Notes: generated by a model not told the origin, from the letters alone. DNA of 64,000 bases from Rhodoferax bucti (GCF_005876985.1 NZ_VAHD01000001.1:62001-126000); one strand, 5' to 3'. Counted from the first letter of the stretch, positions 28,910 to 38,537 are shown. Numbers and translations are program-made.

Positions 28910-29824
28910 CTAAAAAGACGCCTGCTCCCCGCACCAACTGGCCCCGCGCATGGCCTGGACCAGAAAGTCAATCATGGCGCGCACCTTGGGCGACACATGC
29001 TGGCGCGTGGGGTACACCGCGTAAATGCCGAACTCCAGCGAGCGGTAGTGCGGCATCAGCTCTTGCAGGGCACCGCTCTGCAAATCAGCGCCCACCATGA
29101 ACGAGGGTTGAAAAACAATGCCCTTGTCCTTGCGCGCCGCGGCAATGCAGGTATCGCCGCTGTTGGTGCGCAGCACCGGCTTCACCGTCACCGCCACAGG
29201 CCCTTGCGGGCCGGCAAACTCCCACTGGTCGCCGGTAGCCAGCAGGCTGTACGACAGCACCGTGTGCGATGCCAGCTCGGCGGGGTGCTGCGGCGTACCG
29301 TGCTCGCGCAAATAGCCGGGGGAGGCGCACAGCACCATGCGCGTGGACGCCAGCTTGCGGCTCACCAGCGAAGAGTTGGGCAGCCGGGCAATCCGCACTG
29401 CGAGGTCGTAGCCCTCCTCCACCAGATCCACCACCCGGTCGGCCAGGGTGATGTCCAGCTCCACCTCGGGATACTGAGCCATGAAATCCGGCCACAGCGG
29501 CGCCAGCTCCAGCAGCCCGAACGACACCGGCACGTTGATGCGGATCAGCCCGCGCGCCACCACGGCCTGCGAGCTGACCTCGGCCTCGGCCACCTCCACA
29601 TCCGCCAGCACCGACTTGCAGCGCCCGTAAAACTGCCGCCCCTCTTCGGTGAGCGAGAGCTTGCGCGTGGTGCGCTGCAGCAGCCGCACGCCCAGGCGCT
29701 GCTCCAGCTCAGCCACATGGCGCGACACCGCGGGCTTGGACATGTCCAGCGCATCGGCCGCCTGCACAAAGCTGCCGCTGTCCACCACGGCGGCAAAGGT
29801 TTTCATCTCCAGAAACTTGTCCAT
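28910..29824 (-). CDS. LysR-family transcriptional regulator
   Basis: 304 aa. N-terminal winged HTH (FAAVVDSGSFVQAADALDMS, then PAVSRHVAELEQRLGVRLLQ), C-terminal effector domain beginning near residue 90 (GLIRINVPVSFGLLELAPLW). Resembles the CrgA/DsdC-like subgroup common in Burkholderiales. Divergent from a three-gene redox cluster starting at 29964; the 139-bp gap contains TTATC-TC-GATAA (29866-29877), a possible binding site. Effector unknown. Confidence 0.88.
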   Translation of the reverse strand: MDKFLEMKTFAAVVDSGSFVQAADALDMSKPAVSRHVAELEQRLGVRLLQRTTRKLSLTEEGRQFYGRCKSVLADVEVAEAEVSSQAVVARGLIRINVPVSFGLLELAPLWPDFMAQYPEVELDITLADRVVDLVEEGYDLAVRIARLPNSSLVSRKLASTRMVLCASPGYLREHGTPQHPAELASHTVLSYSLLATGDQWEFAGPQGPVAVTVKPVLRTNSGDTCIAAARKDKGIVFQPSFMVGADLQSGALQELMPHYRSLEFGIYAVYPTRQHVSPKVRAMIDFLVQAMRGASWCGEQASF

Positions 29825-29963
29825 TTGTTTTGAATTTTGGAATAGTTAATCTCATTCAAACATATTTATCTCGATAAGAACAACAAATACAGTTCACCCA
29901 TGCCTTCCAACCTCTACGGCGAAGGCACTGAAAACACCCTCTACCACCCTGAAAGGACATCGT

Positions 29964-30593
29964 ATGCAAGTACTCGTGATCGGCGCCGGCAACATGGGCT
30001 CGGCCTTCGTCAAACAACTCAGCGCCGCAGGCCACCAGGTCCGCGTGACAGCGCGCGACGCAGCCAAGGCCGCCGCCCTGGCCGCCCAGTACCCCGGCGT
30101 GCAAGCCGTGGCTACCGCCGGTGCCGCCCAAGGGCAGGACGTGGTGGTCTTGGCTACCGGCTATGCCGACGCGGTGGGCGCCCTGCAAGCGGTCGGCAAC
30201 CTACAAGGCAAAACCGTGGTGGACATCACCAACCCGCTGACCGCCGACTACATGGGCCTCACCCTCGGCCACAGCACCTCTGCCGCTGAAGAAATTGCCA
30301 AGGCCGTGCCTGGTGCCAACGTGGTCAAAGCCTTCAACACCCTGTTTGCGCAAGTGCTCGCCCAAGGCGCCACATTGGCAGACGGCACCCAGGCCACCGT
30401 GTTTTACGCCGGTGACGATGCTGCGGCCAAGCAGACCGTGCAAACGCTGGCGGCCAGCCTGGGCTTTGCCACTACAGACGCCGGTGGACTCCAAAACGCC
30501 CGCTACCTCGAACCCCTGGCCGGTTTGAACATTTACCTCGGCTACGGCGCAGGCCGCGGCACCGGCATTGCCCCTACCTGGGTCGGCAAGTAA
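29964..30593 (+). CDS. NADP-binding oxidoreductase, F420-dependent reductase-like
   Basis: 209 aa. N-terminal Rossmann motif VLVIGAGNMGSAFVKQL and coenzyme-F420-dependent-reductase-like features (KTVVDITNPLT near 85, VVKAFNTLFAQVL near 120). In bacteria without F420 such proteins act with NADPH on unknown partners. First gene of a likely operon with a SnoaL-like exported protein and an LLM-class flavoprotein (gaps of 30 and 36 bp). Divergent LysR gene upstream. Confidence 0.78.
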   Translation: MQVLVIGAGNMGSAFVKQLSAAGHQVRVTARDAAKAAALAAQYPGVQAVATAGAAQGQDVVVLATGYADAVGALQAVGNLQGKTVVDITNPLTADYMGLTLGHSTSAAEEIAKAVPGANVVKAFNTLFAQVLAQGATLADGTQATVFYAGDDAAAKQTVQTLAASLGFATTDAGGLQNARYLEPLAGLNIYLGYGAGRGTGIAPTWVGK

Positions 30594-30623
30594 GCCTTTT
30601 CATCAGCTCCTGAAGGAACCACC

Positions 30624-31178
30624 ATGACACGGACATTCCGCACCGCCCTCATCGCCACGTTGGCAAGCTCCGCTCTCGGCCTGGCCTTTGCCCAAACGCC
30701 TGCTGAAAACCCCGCCACGCCCGCCCCCAAGCACGAGAAGCAGGCGCCCAAGGTGGAACGCAAGCTCAAGGTGTTTGACACCCTGGACTTCGATGTCTTC
30801 AGCAACCAGAAGTGGGACCGCCTGAAAGAAAGCCACTCGCCCGACATCGTGGTGACCTGGCCCGACGGCCACGAAACCAAGGGCCTGGACAAGCACACCG
30901 ACGACCTGAAAGCCTTGTTTGTGTTCGCCCCGGACATCAAAATCAAGGAACACCCCATCCGCTTCGGCTCCGGCTCGTGGACTTCAGTGACCGGCGTGAT
31001 GACCGGCACCTTCACCCAGCCCATGCCCATCGGCGAGGGCAAGACCATTCCACCGAACGGCAAACGCTTCGCCATCGGCATGGCTACCATCGGCCACTGG
31101 AGCGGCAAGACCATGGACCACGAGTGGCTGTTCTGGGACAACCAGGACTTCATGAAGCAACTCGGCCTAGCCAACTAA
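30624..31178 (+). CDS. Exported SnoaL-like (ester cyclase fold) protein
   Basis: 184 aa. Signal peptide TALIATLASSALGLAFAQT. The mature part reads as a SnoaL-like polyketide-cyclase fold: FDVFSNQKWDRLKESHSPDI, VVTWPDGHETKGLDKH, and a tail with MDHEWLFWDNQDFMKQLGL, a common ending of this family. Catalytic role unknown. GAAGGAACC precedes the ATG. Middle gene of the LysR-linked cluster. Confidence 0.7.
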   Translation: MTRTFRTALIATLASSALGLAFAQTPAENPATPAPKHEKQAPKVERKLKVFDTLDFDVFSNQKWDRLKESHSPDIVVTWPDGHETKGLDKHTDDLKALFVFAPDIKIKEHPIRFGSGSWTSVTGVMTGTFTQPMPIGEGKTIPPNGKRFAIGMATIGHWSGKTMDHEWLFWDNQDFMKQLGLAN

Positions 31179-31214
31179 GCCATCACGCACCCCGCATCGA
31201 AAGGAATCGCCCTC

Positions 31215-32258
31215 ATGGAAATCGGTATCTACACCTTCGGGGACCTTCCCGCCGATGCGCGCGGCCCGCAAGCTGCACGGCAGCGCCTGCAGGACATCCT
31301 GGCCGCTGCCAAACTGGCCGACGAGGCCGGGCTGCACGTCTTCGGCGTGGGGGAGCACCACCGCTCGGACTACGCCGTGTCGGCCCACACCGTGGTGCTG
31401 GGCGCGATTGCGGCAGTGACCCGCCGCATCCGGCTCACCAGCGCGGTCACCATCCTCAGCTCCGCCGACCCGGTGCGGGTGTTTGAAGACTTTGCCACGC
31501 TGGACCTGCTCTCGGGTGGCCGGGCTGAGCTGATGGCCGGGCGCGGTGCGTTTGTGGAGTCCTTCCCCCTGTTCGGCTTTGCGCTGGAGGACTACGAAGA
31601 CCTCTACAACGAGAAACTCGCCCTGCTCCTGAAGTTGCGCAGCGATGAGCGCATCCACTGGCAAGGCCAGTTCCGCCCCGCATTGCACGGGGTGGAAGTA
31701 GCCCCCCGGCCGCTGGCCGGCACGCTGCCGGTGTGGATTGGCGCAGGCGGCACACCGCAGAGCGCCGTGCGTGCGGGCCAGGCCGGGTTGCCGCTGAACC
31801 TGGCCAACATTGGCGGCGAGCCGGCACGCTTCAAGCCCTTTGTAGAGCTGTACCGCCAAACGGGCTTGGCCGCCGGCCACCGCGCTGACGACCTGAAAGT
31901 GGCGATCTCCGGCCACCTGCATGTGCAAAAAGATTCGCAGCGCGCCCGCGAAGAGTTCTTCCCGCACTACACCCACTACATGCGGCACAACCTGCCGCAG
32001 CGCGACGTGGGCTGGGCCATCAGCCCGGAGGCCTACGCCCAACTGGCCAGCCCCCGCGGCTCGCTGTTTGTAGGCAGCCCGCAGGAGATTGCGAACAAAA
32101 TTTTGTATGAACACGCCCTGTTCGGCCACCAGCGCTTTCTGGCCCAGATCGACATCGGCGGTCTGCCCTTTGCCAGAGTGGCGCAGGCGATTGAACTGCT
32201 GGCCGGCGAGGTGATGCCCATCGTGCACCGGGCGCTGGGGGTGTCGTCCAAGGCTTAG
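31215..32258 (+). CDS. LLM-class flavin-dependent oxidoreductase
   Basis: 347 aa, bacterial luciferase-like TIM barrel using FMNH2. Motifs: GVGEHHRSDYAVSAH near 44, RRIRLTSAVTILSSADPVRV near 75, SGGRAELMAGRGAFVESFPL near 102, and LPVWIGAGGTPQSAVRAG near 171. Third gene of the cluster with the F420-reductase-like protein, which could act with it. Substrate unknown. Confidence 0.85.
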   Translation: MEIGIYTFGDLPADARGPQAARQRLQDILAAAKLADEAGLHVFGVGEHHRSDYAVSAHTVVLGAIAAVTRRIRLTSAVTILSSADPVRVFEDFATLDLLSGGRAELMAGRGAFVESFPLFGFALEDYEDLYNEKLALLLKLRSDERIHWQGQFRPALHGVEVAPRPLAGTLPVWIGAGGTPQSAVRAGQAGLPLNLANIGGEPARFKPFVELYRQTGLAAGHRADDLKVAISGHLHVQKDSQRAREEFFPHYTHYMRHNLPQRDVGWAISPEAYAQLASPRGSLFVGSPQEIANKILYEHALFGHQRFLAQIDIGGLPFARVAQAIELLAGEVMPIVHRALGVSSKA

Positions 32259-32328
32259 TCGGTGGGCGCGGTCTGTGGCGCCAAGGCAGTGCCACAATTT
32301 GCGCATCTTTTTTTTGCATGGAGACTGC

Positions 32329-32853
32329 ATGACGGTGCCACCCACTCCGCCCCTCCCCCGGCAAGACTATGCCGTCAGCGTGGCACTGGCGGATGCGCCC
32401 CTGCTGGCGCTGCGCAAAGAAAAGATCACCGAAGCCGACATCGCCCTGCTCGACCGCTACCAGCTGAACGACTGGAGCGGGCGCCCCTTCGACCTTGCGA
32501 GCTTGCTGCGCTTGAGCAGCTGGTGGGTGAATGCCGACAAGAGCGTGCTGTTCATGGCCTTGGGCGGAGGTGCGTTTGAAATTCCCGAGATGCATGCCCT
32601 GGTGTGCTTTGGCGCCAAGGTGCACATCGAGTGCGGCGGCGGAGGCGAACGCGCCAGCGTGTTCGAGACGACGGAGCACGGCACGCGCATCACCGTGTTT
32701 GTGAGCCACATCCACATCCCACCCGAGTTGGCACCCCGCCGGGACGCCGTGCTGGCGCTGGTGGCTCAGGCTTTTGCCGCCACTCTGGGTGCCGGCACAC
32801 CCGGGGCCAGCGGGCAGCTCACGGTGCGCTTCAGAAGAGTTCAATCAGCTTGA
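32329..32853 (+). CDS. Hypothetical protein
   Basis: 174 aa from ATG 32329 (GGAGA just upstream); an in-frame start at 32275 is possible but has no ribosome-binding site. No domain recognised. Proline-rich N-terminus, then a mixed alpha/beta sequence with VLFMALGGGAFEIPEM, HALVCFGAKVHIECGGGGER and RITVFVSHIHIPPEL. No signal peptide or membrane segment. Convergent with the CHAT gene; GC composition and codon use fit the host. Confidence 0.6.
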   Translation: MTVPPTPPLPRQDYAVSVALADAPLLALRKEKITEADIALLDRYQLNDWSGRPFDLASLLRLSSWWVNADKSVLFMALGGGAFEIPEMHALVCFGAKVHIECGGGGERASVFETTEHGTRITVFVSHIHIPPELAPRRDAVLALVAQAFAATLGAGTPGASGQLTVRFRRVQSA

Positions 32854-32862
32854 TGGGCTTGC

Positions 32863-35823
32863 TCAGCGACCACCTTCACCAACCAAAGCATACGGAGCCC
32901 AAAATGCTGGGTGCTTGTAGGGCTTCATCGCCATCACTTTGAGCATGGCAGTGCGCAGGGCCTCTGCGCGAGTGACGTCTGGCGATGATTGGTACGCCGC
33001 GAACGTTGCCGTCGTGAGCAACATGGCGCTTTCACTTTCCACGGACCAGTGCGTAACCAGCAAACTGCGACTTCCCGCATAAAAGAATCCACGCGCCAAA
33101 CCAGACATGGCCTCCTCTGCCCTGCCATCCGCGCTCGCGGTGTTGCAAGCACTGAGTACCACCCAGTCGGCATTCATTCGCAAGCTCATCACATCATCTA
33201 GCGTAAGCAAGGGCAATGCATCTTTTTGATGGGTACTCGCCAGTGCGAGTGCAGGTTGATCGAGGTTGGGCAAATCACCAGGCAAGAGCCCGTGAGTTGC
33301 AAATACCACCACCTGACGATGGCTTAAGCGACCATCCGCGCTGGCATCTAACACCGAAGCGCGCGTAGCTGCGTTACCCACAAAAATATCTGTCTGAGCA
33401 TCTGCACCCAAAGTCTTACCCAATGCAATAACTTCGTCACGCGTTTCCGGCAGCGGCGGTAGCTCGCTGTAGCGCAGTACATCTACCCGTGGTTTTTCCA
33501 AATCGAATGACATGTCATTTCGTGACGTGACTACCGCACGCGTGCTATTGCTCGCCACACCAGTGGACGGGCGCGCACCCTGTGCGTCGGTGCGAAACTG
33601 GGGATCGCCCCAAGCCATCATGGAGCGATTGGCGGACGGGGTTTTACTCAGCTGCTGCAGAGACATCCACGCATTTGCCGATGGCACGCTGCTCAAGGCG
33701 TAGCGCTTGATCAACCAAGAGGGTTCTTGGTTCTTGACCTGCCGCACCGCTGCCGTAGGCAGCACCGCAAAAGGCAGCTGCCCCAAAGCACCCGAGGCCG
33801 CAACGATGAGATGCCGCTTGCCTGACATTGCGGACTCCATCGGCAACAGCAAATCTGTGTACAGCTCATAAGCCGACTTGGCGTCAAACGCAGGTGCACG
33901 TGCGCCTTGGTCTGCCACATCCAATGTGGCACGGATGCGGCGCACTTTCTCTGCAATATCGCTCTGCGTCAGTTTGCTACGGCTGAATGCCAACTTTCCA
34001 TTTGATGCCACTGCGAATACATAGGTGGCATCGTCCATGGGGAGCACAGAAATAAACAACTCATCTGGGCGCAGCTTGGCGGCGAGTTCGGTCGGACCTG
34101 GAACCTTCGGTTGCAGCAACTGGAAGTACTCCGGAAATTCCGTTTGCACACGCTCTTTCATGTCGCTTCGCAAGTCCTCCAGCGCTTTGATCCTGCCGCG
34201 CATGGAGCTCACCACCTCTGGTGTACGGCGTGATGCACCTTCACCATTTTGCGCAGCAATATAGGCATACAAAGCGCTCAACTCATTCTTGGCATCTTGA
34301 TCCTTGCGCACCAGCACCGCAAGATCAGGTTGCTTGATGCCGGAGCGGGCAGCAGACTCCGCAATCGCTTGCTGCACCGAAGACGCAATCAAATGATTGG
34401 CTACTTTGAAGGCCTCTGCGCTATCGGCATCGGTACGCGACTCCGACGCGGTCAGCAGCTGCAAGTAGCTCTTGAGAATGAGCGTCTTGAGCGATTTTCG
34501 ATAACCGTTCTCTTGGTAATCCGTAGACAACACGTTAGGAGCGGTCATGTCGCGGATCGCGACTTCAAACTCGGAGCGAGCCTTGGCGTTTTCGTTTGAA
34601 TCAGTGGTCAGCGCCACCGCATACAGGCCACGGGTAATTGCGGTGTAGTAATGATGGGGGCCAAAATTTTCTACATGCCATTTCAACGTCCCGTTCATCA
34701 GACTTCGAGCGCGCCCCAAAAAACCCATATTCATATAAACCTGTGCCCGAAATTCCGTGTGCCGGGCAATATTCGCTAACTGTGGACTATTGCCAGCTGC
34801 AGCATCCATTTCGGAAAACTCTACCGTAGCCTCTTGCCATTTCTTAGCCGCAACCAGCGCACGGGCAATCCCGGTACGGGTGTACAGCATTTGCGCGGAA
34901 GATGGATGCACGCCTTGCTGAATCTGTATGTCTTTTATCTTTTGGTAAACCTTAATGGCTTCCGCATATTGGCCTTCGCTGAAACGGAGCTCCGCCAACC
35001 GACGGTAAAAACCAATCATGGCGTACTCAGCAAAGCCATAGGACTTGCAAAGTGCGTAAGCCTGTCGCAGCACATCATCTGCCTCCAGCAAACGCCCCAT
35101 GGAAATCAATATTTGCGCATGCTCATTGAACGTCCATACATGGTTCTGTCGCCCAGCGTATCGTGCTCGCTCGTCTACCAGGGCTTCGTAAGCTCGCAAA
35201 GTGTCACCTTTGGCATTGGCCAATATCGACGTATTTAAAGCCTCTACAAAACGTCCTTGCCGCATATACAGCCGGCCTTGTATGTTGTAAAACTCCATTT
35301 CGGCACGTGTATGCCAATAAGCCGCCGGCCCATACGGGCGGCTAGGAAACTCCGTTTTAATCGTCTCCGCAGCGTCCTTGAGCAAGGTTTCCGCACGCTT
35401 GAGATTGCTCTGATCGATATAGAAAATGGCCAAGTCGGATATGAGCCGCACTTTTTCCTGCGGATTTTTCATTTCCGCGAGCAACGCCTCAGAGCGCTGA
35501 AGCCCTTCATCCGCCTTTTCGGTGCCGAGCAAAAATGAAGCCAATACCCAGCGGGCGCCTAAGCTGGTGGATTTGAGGTTCCATTCCCGCAAAACCCGCT
35601 CTCTCTCGGGAACGTCTCCCAGCTTGACGGCTACGCTATCCAACACTTTGAAGTGGTTGTCCACCTGATCTCTGGTGGCTCCAACTGGCAAGGTAGTTTT
35701 CAACTGCGCCCTCAGGCTCACCAGCTCTGCTTCACTCAGTCGACTGGCGGAGAAGTTGTCAGCGCCTTGCGCACATACAGGGCTGCACAAGCCGAACAGT
35801 AATAGGTAGATGAATAATTTCAT
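32863..35823 (-). CDS. Exported TPR-CHAT protein (caspase-like)
   Basis: About 986 aa from ATG 35823 (starts at 35829 or GTG 35841 are possible; none has a clear ribosome-binding site). Signal peptide KLFIYLLLFGLCSPVCAQ. Residues about 30-470 are helical TPR-like repeats (for example LAELRFSEGQYAEAIKVYQK, WQEATVEFSEMDAAAG). C-terminal CHAT domain from about 590: KRHLIVAASGALGQLPFAVL, putative catalytic His in VVVFATHGLLPGD near 820, catalytic Cys in DWVVLSACNTASADG near 876, then GLARGFFYAGSRSLLVTHW. CHAT proteins are caspase/separase-related peptidases. AT-richer than its neighbours, suggesting transfer. No CRISPR or gasdermin gene is adjacent. Confidence 0.82.
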   Translation of the reverse strand: MKLFIYLLLFGLCSPVCAQGADNFSASRLSEAELVSLRAQLKTTLPVGATRDQVDNHFKVLDSVAVKLGDVPERERVLREWNLKSTSLGARWVLASFLLGTEKADEGLQRSEALLAEMKNPQEKVRLISDLAIFYIDQSNLKRAETLLKDAAETIKTEFPSRPYGPAAYWHTRAEMEFYNIQGRLYMRQGRFVEALNTSILANAKGDTLRAYEALVDERARYAGRQNHVWTFNEHAQILISMGRLLEADDVLRQAYALCKSYGFAEYAMIGFYRRLAELRFSEGQYAEAIKVYQKIKDIQIQQGVHPSSAQMLYTRTGIARALVAAKKWQEATVEFSEMDAAAGNSPQLANIARHTEFRAQVYMNMGFLGRARSLMNGTLKWHVENFGPHHYYTAITRGLYAVALTTDSNENAKARSEFEVAIRDMTAPNVLSTDYQENGYRKSLKTLILKSYLQLLTASESRTDADSAEAFKVANHLIASSVQQAIAESAARSGIKQPDLAVLVRKDQDAKNELSALYAYIAAQNGEGASRRTPEVVSSMRGRIKALEDLRSDMKERVQTEFPEYFQLLQPKVPGPTELAAKLRPDELFISVLPMDDATYVFAVASNGKLAFSRSKLTQSDIAEKVRRIRATLDVADQGARAPAFDAKSAYELYTDLLLPMESAMSGKRHLIVAASGALGQLPFAVLPTAAVRQVKNQEPSWLIKRYALSSVPSANAWMSLQQLSKTPSANRSMMAWGDPQFRTDAQGARPSTGVASNSTRAVVTSRNDMSFDLEKPRVDVLRYSELPPLPETRDEVIALGKTLGADAQTDIFVGNAATRASVLDASADGRLSHRQVVVFATHGLLPGDLPNLDQPALALASTHQKDALPLLTLDDVMSLRMNADWVVLSACNTASADGRAEEAMSGLARGFFYAGSRSLLVTHWSVESESAMLLTTATFAAYQSSPDVTRAEALRTAMLKVMAMKPYKHPAFWAPYALVGEGGR

Positions 35824-35883
35824 GGGCATTTCTAGCGACACATCATTTAGATGTTTCTACACCAAATCAGCGAGTCCACCCCA

Positions 35884-36636
35884 TTAACCCAACACCCGCC
35901 TGAACATTCCAATCGCCATCTGGTAGCCCAGCAGCTGAAGCTCCGCGTCATAGCGCTCGCCTTCGTCGCGCATAAAGGCGTGTACGCCGTTGAACTCGTG
36001 CCAGGTGAAGTTCACACTGGCTTTCACCAGGGTGCTGTAGACCAGCGCCCGGCCTTCGGGCGGGATGTGGGGGTCTTGCTTGCCCCAGATCATTTGCAGC
36101 TCACCTCGGATTTCGGGCGTGCGGGTCAGGCTGTCGTTGCCGGCGTTGGACGGCGTCATGCCGGAGTGAATGTCGGTGGCATAAAAGCACGAGGTCGCGC
36201 GGATGGCCGGGTGCATGGCCGCCCGGTAGGCCAAGCCGCCGCCCAGGCAAAAGCCCATGGCCCCGGCCTGCCCTGAGAAGTAGGGCAAGGTGTGCAGGTA
36301 GTCCAGCATGGCTTGGGTATCGCTGTCATGGGCTTCCAGGGTTTTAGCTACCTTGTCGGCATTGCCCTTGTCGCGCCCGGCGTCGTCGTAGCCCAGCACG
36401 GTACCAATGGGGTTGAGCTCGTGAAACACCTCGGGCACCACCACGATGAAGCCATGCCCCGCCATGATCTGCGCGCTGCGGCGTATGGGCCCGGTCTGCT
36501 GAAAAATCTCGGAATAGAGCAGGATGGCGGCGTACTGTTTGGCCGCTGCGCCCTCCGCCTCTTTCGGGCGGTACACATAGCAGCGCATCACGCCGGTGGG
36601 AGTGGAGAGGTCAACTTCATGGGACTGGATTTGCAC
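35884..36636 (-). CDS. Dienelactone hydrolase family protein
   Basis: 250 aa alpha/beta hydrolase from GTG 36636 (CCGGAG 8 nt upstream); the frame is open 25 codons further. Nucleophile Cys in MGFCLGGGLAYRAAM (GxCxGG), Asp in MIWGKQDPHIP and His in FNGVHAFMRDE complete the triad typical of dienelactone hydrolases. YRPKEAEGAAAK near the N-terminus. No aromatic-degradation genes adjacent, so the physiological substrate is unclear. Divergent from the SDR gene. Confidence 0.83.
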   Translation of the reverse strand: MQIQSHEVDLSTPTGVMRCYVYRPKEAEGAAAKQYAAILLYSEIFQQTGPIRRSAQIMAGHGFIVVVPEVFHELNPIGTVLGYDDAGRDKGNADKVAKTLEAHDSDTQAMLDYLHTLPYFSGQAGAMGFCLGGGLAYRAAMHPAIRATSCFYATDIHSGMTPSNAGNDSLTRTPEIRGELQMIWGKQDPHIPPEGRALVYSTLVKASVNFTWHEFNGVHAFMRDEGERYDAELQLLGYQMAIGMFRRVLG

Positions 36637-36768
36637 AGCAAGGGCTCCGGTGAAAAACGTGGCCCCGAGTATGACCCCCGCCCTGTCGCGCGGGTTACGC
36701 CTGCGGTACAAGAAACGTAGGCCGCCACCTAAGATGCCAAGCTCTCATTTGCGGCAAAGGACGATTTC

Positions 36769-37530
36769 ATGCAGATCCGATTCGACAACAAAGTGGTGCT
36801 GGTTACCGGCGGTGGCGGTGGCATCGGGCGGGCCAGTGCGCTGGCGTTTGCGCGCGCGGGTGCCAAGGTGGCGGTGACCGACCGCGACGTGGCTGCAGGG
36901 GAAGAAACCACGGCACAAGTCAAAGCCTTAGGAGCCGAGGCGCTGTTCATTGCTGCCGATGTGATGCAAGCTTCCCAGGTGCAAGCCATGGTGGCGCAGG
37001 TGGTGGCCCACTTCGGCCGGCTGGACTGCGCCTTCAACAACGCCGGCATTGAAGAAGAGCACATGCGCCTGGCGGATTGCGAGGAAGCCACCTTCGACCG
37101 CATCATGGGCGTGAACGTCAAGGGCGTGTGGCTGTGCATGAAATACCAGATCGCGCAGATGCTCAGCCAAGGTGGCGGCGCCATCGTCAATACCGCGTCG
37201 GTGGCCGGGCTGGTGGGTGCGCCCAAGATGTCGGCCTACAGCGCGAGCAAGCATGCAGTGATCGGCCTCACCAAATCTGCCGCGGTGGAATACGGCCGCA
37301 AAGGTATTCGCGTGAATGCGGTGTGCCCCGGCGTGATCCGCACCGTGATGCTGGAGCGCGCCGTGCAAGCCGACCCCAAAGTGGCATCCACCGTGGCCGG
37401 GGCCCACCCGATTGGCCGCATCGGCGAGCCAGATGAAGTGGCCGCCGCCGTGCTGTGGCTCAGCTCAGAGGCGTCCGGCTTTGTGACCGGCCTGGCCCAC
37501 ACCGTGGACGGTGGGCTGACCTCGGTCTGA
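36769..37530 (+). CDS. SDR-family oxidoreductase
   Basis: 253 aa classical short-chain dehydrogenase. Cofactor motif TGGGGGIGRASALAF, NNAG near 90, catalytic Ser in NTASVAGLVGAPKM near 142, YSASKH (Tyr and Lys) near 158, and SSEASGFVTGLAHTVDGGL at the C-terminus. DRDVAAG after strand 2 suggests NAD preference. Substrate unknown. Convergent with the EamA gene, 6 bp apart. Confidence 0.87.
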   Translation: MQIRFDNKVVLVTGGGGGIGRASALAFARAGAKVAVTDRDVAAGEETTAQVKALGAEALFIAADVMQASQVQAMVAQVVAHFGRLDCAFNNAGIEEEHMRLADCEEATFDRIMGVNVKGVWLCMKYQIAQMLSQGGGAIVNTASVAGLVGAPKMSAYSASKHAVIGLTKSAAVEYGRKGIRVNAVCPGVIRTVMLERAVQADPKVASTVAGAHPIGRIGEPDEVAAAVLWLSSEASGFVTGLAHTVDGGLTSV

Positions 37531-37536
37531 GGTGCG

Positions 37537-38472
37537 TCAGGCCCGGGCGATGCGGCGGCGCAACCACGCCACGATAGCCGGGCCATACATGATCATGGCC
37601 AAGGCGCCACCAATCAGCGGCAAGGCCAGGTACACCCAGCCGGTGAGCACTTCTTTGCCAATGAGCACGCCCACCACCAAGGCCACGGCAGGGTTTACAA
37701 ACGAGTAGCTGCCGGCCACCGCAGCCGTGGTGTTTTGCAGCAGCCAGAGGTAGGCATTGAGTGCCACCAGCGTGCCGAACACCAGCAGGTACCACCAGGC
37801 CAACCAGGCTTCGTGCGACACATTGCCCAGCGCACCTTGTGGCTCGATGAGCGAGGCTGCTACCACCCCCATCAGCCCACCGGCCAGCCACTCGGTGGCT
37901 GAGGCCATGGCAGGGCCGGGCAAGTCCAGTTTGCGGGATGCGTAAGAACCCACGCTCCAGCACAGCGGTGCGCCAAAGGCGGCCAAGGCACCCAGCCAGC
38001 TGGCAGAAAAATCGCCTTCCATAGCCAGCAACAAAGCCCCCGCCACACCCAGCACCAGCCCGACCCAACTGGTAGTGGGCACACGTTCACCGCCCAGGCG
38101 CGTCCACAGTGCCAGCCACATGGGCATGGTGGTGATGACGGTGGCCATGAGTCCGGAGCCGATGCCCTGCTTTTGCGCAAACACCACCAGGTTCATGGAC
38201 ACAAACACCATCAGCCCGCCCACCAGCGCAGCATTGCGCCACTGGCGCCAGCTAGGCAGCTTTTCGCCGCGCCACAGGGCCCATGCCAGCATGATGGCGC
38301 CGGCCAGCGTGAAGCGGGTGGCATTCATCCACAGCGGGGGAAAGCTGTGCACCGCCACGCCGATGGCAAAGTAGGTGGTGCCCCAGACGATGTACACCAG
38401 CCAAAGCGCCACCATGAGGCGCCAGAATGGAGACAAACGCCAGCCTTGCTGAATATTGAGTGCCGAAATCAT
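37537..38472 (-). CDS. EamA/DMT-superfamily transporter
   Basis: 311 aa from ATG 38472; a longer frame to 38547 would overlap the divergent Lrp gene. Ten hydrophobic segments and two EamA halves. YedA-like N-terminus (LYIVWGTTYFAIG-type: WLVYIVWGTTYFAIGVAVHS). Likely exporter of amino acids or metabolites. Divergent from an Lrp/AsnC regulator across 65 bp containing a perfect palindrome, a usual arrangement for Lrp-controlled exporters. Confidence 0.83.
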   Translation of the reverse strand: MISALNIQQGWRLSPFWRLMVALWLVYIVWGTTYFAIGVAVHSFPPLWMNATRFTLAGAIMLAWALWRGEKLPSWRQWRNAALVGGLMVFVSMNLVVFAQKQGIGSGLMATVITTMPMWLALWTRLGGERVPTTSWVGLVLGVAGALLLAMEGDFSASWLGALAAFGAPLCWSVGSYASRKLDLPGPAMASATEWLAGGLMGVVAASLIEPQGALGNVSHEAWLAWWYLLVFGTLVALNAYLWLLQNTTAAVAGSYSFVNPAVALVVGVLIGKEVLTGWVYLALPLIGGALAMIMYGPAIVAWLRRRIARA

Positions 38473-38479
38473 GAATAGT

Positions 38480-38494
38480 CCGTAAAATTTACGG
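38480..38494. promoter_or_regulatory. Palindrome between EamA exporter and Lrp regulator
   Basis: Perfect 7-1-7 palindrome CCGTAAA-A-TTTACGG in the 65-bp divergent gap. Candidate Lrp/AsnC binding site acting on both genes. Confidence 0.55.
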
Positions 38495-38537
38495 CAAACA
38501 GCGCCGTTGGGCGTGATATTACCGAAAAACCAGCCCA

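Noticed and set aside
32863..35823. CHAT protein as part of a CRISPR-linked protease system
   Set aside because: No repeats, cas genes or gasdermin-like gene nearby, and the protein carries a signal peptide.
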